This document shows, one piece after another, positions 33,704 through 34,014 of a stretch of DNA of 34,014 nucleotides. The translations under genes were made by a program, and so were the position numbers. This DNA is from Paludibacteraceae bacterium (GTDB lineage Bacteria; Bacteroidota; Bacteroidia; Bacteroidales; Paludibacteraceae), in assembly GCA_024401435.1 (NCBI GenBank), contig JAKSLB010000032.1, forward strand, positions 1-34,014. Reading direction: 5' to 3'. The stretch's first letter is position 1, and the number at the start of each line of letters is the position of its first letter. The notes below the pieces were generated by a model, which saw nothing but the letters and a program-made list of their open reading frames with translations, was not told where the DNA came from and made no database searches.

Positions 33704-34014
33704 TTAAAACGCAGTTTTTCGATTGACCAACTGCGTATATCTGAAAATGTTGTACACAAGATTAGTCAATCCGATGTTGAAGGTGGCTTTCACGATTCCT
33801 ACGCCTCTAAAAATCAAACCTTTCATGCTCTGTTCCATAAAGCCGAACACATGTTCCACTCTAGACCTGACCTTGGACTTCAATCGGTTCGAATCTTTCT
33901 GTGCATCAGTTAAAGGGTGATTTCGGAACCCCTTCTCGCAAATGATTGGAGTCACATTTTTCTCCATTCTTTATCTTCTTGTTCTCTTCATGCGTGTTTC
34001 TTTGGCGAGGCACA
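33704..34014 (-). pseudogene. IS5-type transposase, C-terminal part, frameshifted, runs off window
   Basis: The minus-strand frame from the ATG at 33967 gives IICEKGFRNHPLTDAQKDSN, then SKVRSRVEHVFGFMEQSMKG, then ATFNIGLTNLVYNIFRYTQL, the conserved C-terminal region of IS5-family transposases. In this frame a TAA stands at 33971-33973; the neighbouring frame upstream reads EENKKIKNGE in a way that fits the family, so a frameshift near 33965 is likely. The remainder lies beyond 34014. It is transcribed in the same direction as the N-terminal remnant at 31120 but is a separate copy. Confidence 0.75.

Noticed and set aside
31120-34014. One IS5 transposase split by insertion of the ATPase region
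   Set aside because: For a minus-strand gene the N-terminal part should have the higher coordinate; here it has the lower, so two copies are involved.
1-34014. tRNA or rRNA genes
   Set aside because: No cloverleaf-like or rRNA-like sequence was recognised on either strand by eye; a covariance-model scan would settle it.

Overview
The window is AT-rich DNA from a member of the Bacteroidota, most likely order Bacteroidales; the genus cannot be fixed from sequence reading alone. The evidence is: promoter -7 boxes of the Bacteroidetes type (TAnnTTTG) upstream of many genes; several secreted proteins ending in a type IX secretion (T9SS) C-terminal sorting domain; a carboxypeptidase-regulatory/beta-barrel outer-membrane protein; tandem PepSY-like periplasmic modules; and IS5-type transposase remnants.

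Layout. 1-1822 (minus): 5' part of a secreted CE4 polysaccharide deacetylase with a discoidin-like domain. 2146-4917 (plus): a large outer-membrane beta-barrel protein, divergent from it. 5002-6793 (plus): two tandem Crp/Fnr-family regulators and a small serine-rich protein, closed by a strong terminator. 6935-7960 (plus): branched-chain aminotransferase IlvE with its own terminator. 8087-10918 (minus): a modular GH43-like secreted protein with three beta-trefoil-like regions. 11097-11266: a 24-bp tandem repeat ending in a hairpin. 11450-13639 (plus): membrane pyrophosphatase HppA. 13729-15914 (plus): pyrB, pyrI and a flavin reductase gene; a terminator-like hairpin lies between the only visible promoter and pyrB, suggesting attenuation. 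15952-20476 (minus): a radical SAM protein and ileS, separated by a terminator. 20912-22972 (plus): GH10 xylanase with CBM6. 23269-26219 (minus): PepSY-like lipoprotein, SUMF1/FGE-like protein and a GT2 glycosyltransferase, probably an operon. 26485-30451 (minus): a small T9SS-tail protein followed 4 bp later by a 1156-residue secreted protein that joins tail-fibre-like repeats to a histidine-phosphatase domain. 30854-34014: an accessory zone with an inverted pair of palindromic repeats, a dead IS5 transposase 5' part, a 33-bp-period repeat array ending just before an AAA_14/DUF4143 ATPase gene, a small lipoprotein gene with a damaged-looking start, and a second IS5-type transposase 3' part running off the window.

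How it fits together. CE4 deacetylase, GH10 xylanase and GH43-like protein are consistent with degradation of acetylated plant cell-wall polysaccharide outside the cell. At least three proteins carry T9SS tails, so surface display or secretion by T9SS is a common theme, although no T9SS machinery gene is in the window. There is no SusC/SusD pair, so this is not a classical polysaccharide utilization locus. The core genes (ilvE, hppA, pyrBI, ileS) are housekeeping. The parts most worth a second look are the phosphatase/tail-fibre fusion with its small partner, the array in front of the ATPase gene, and the pyrBI leader.
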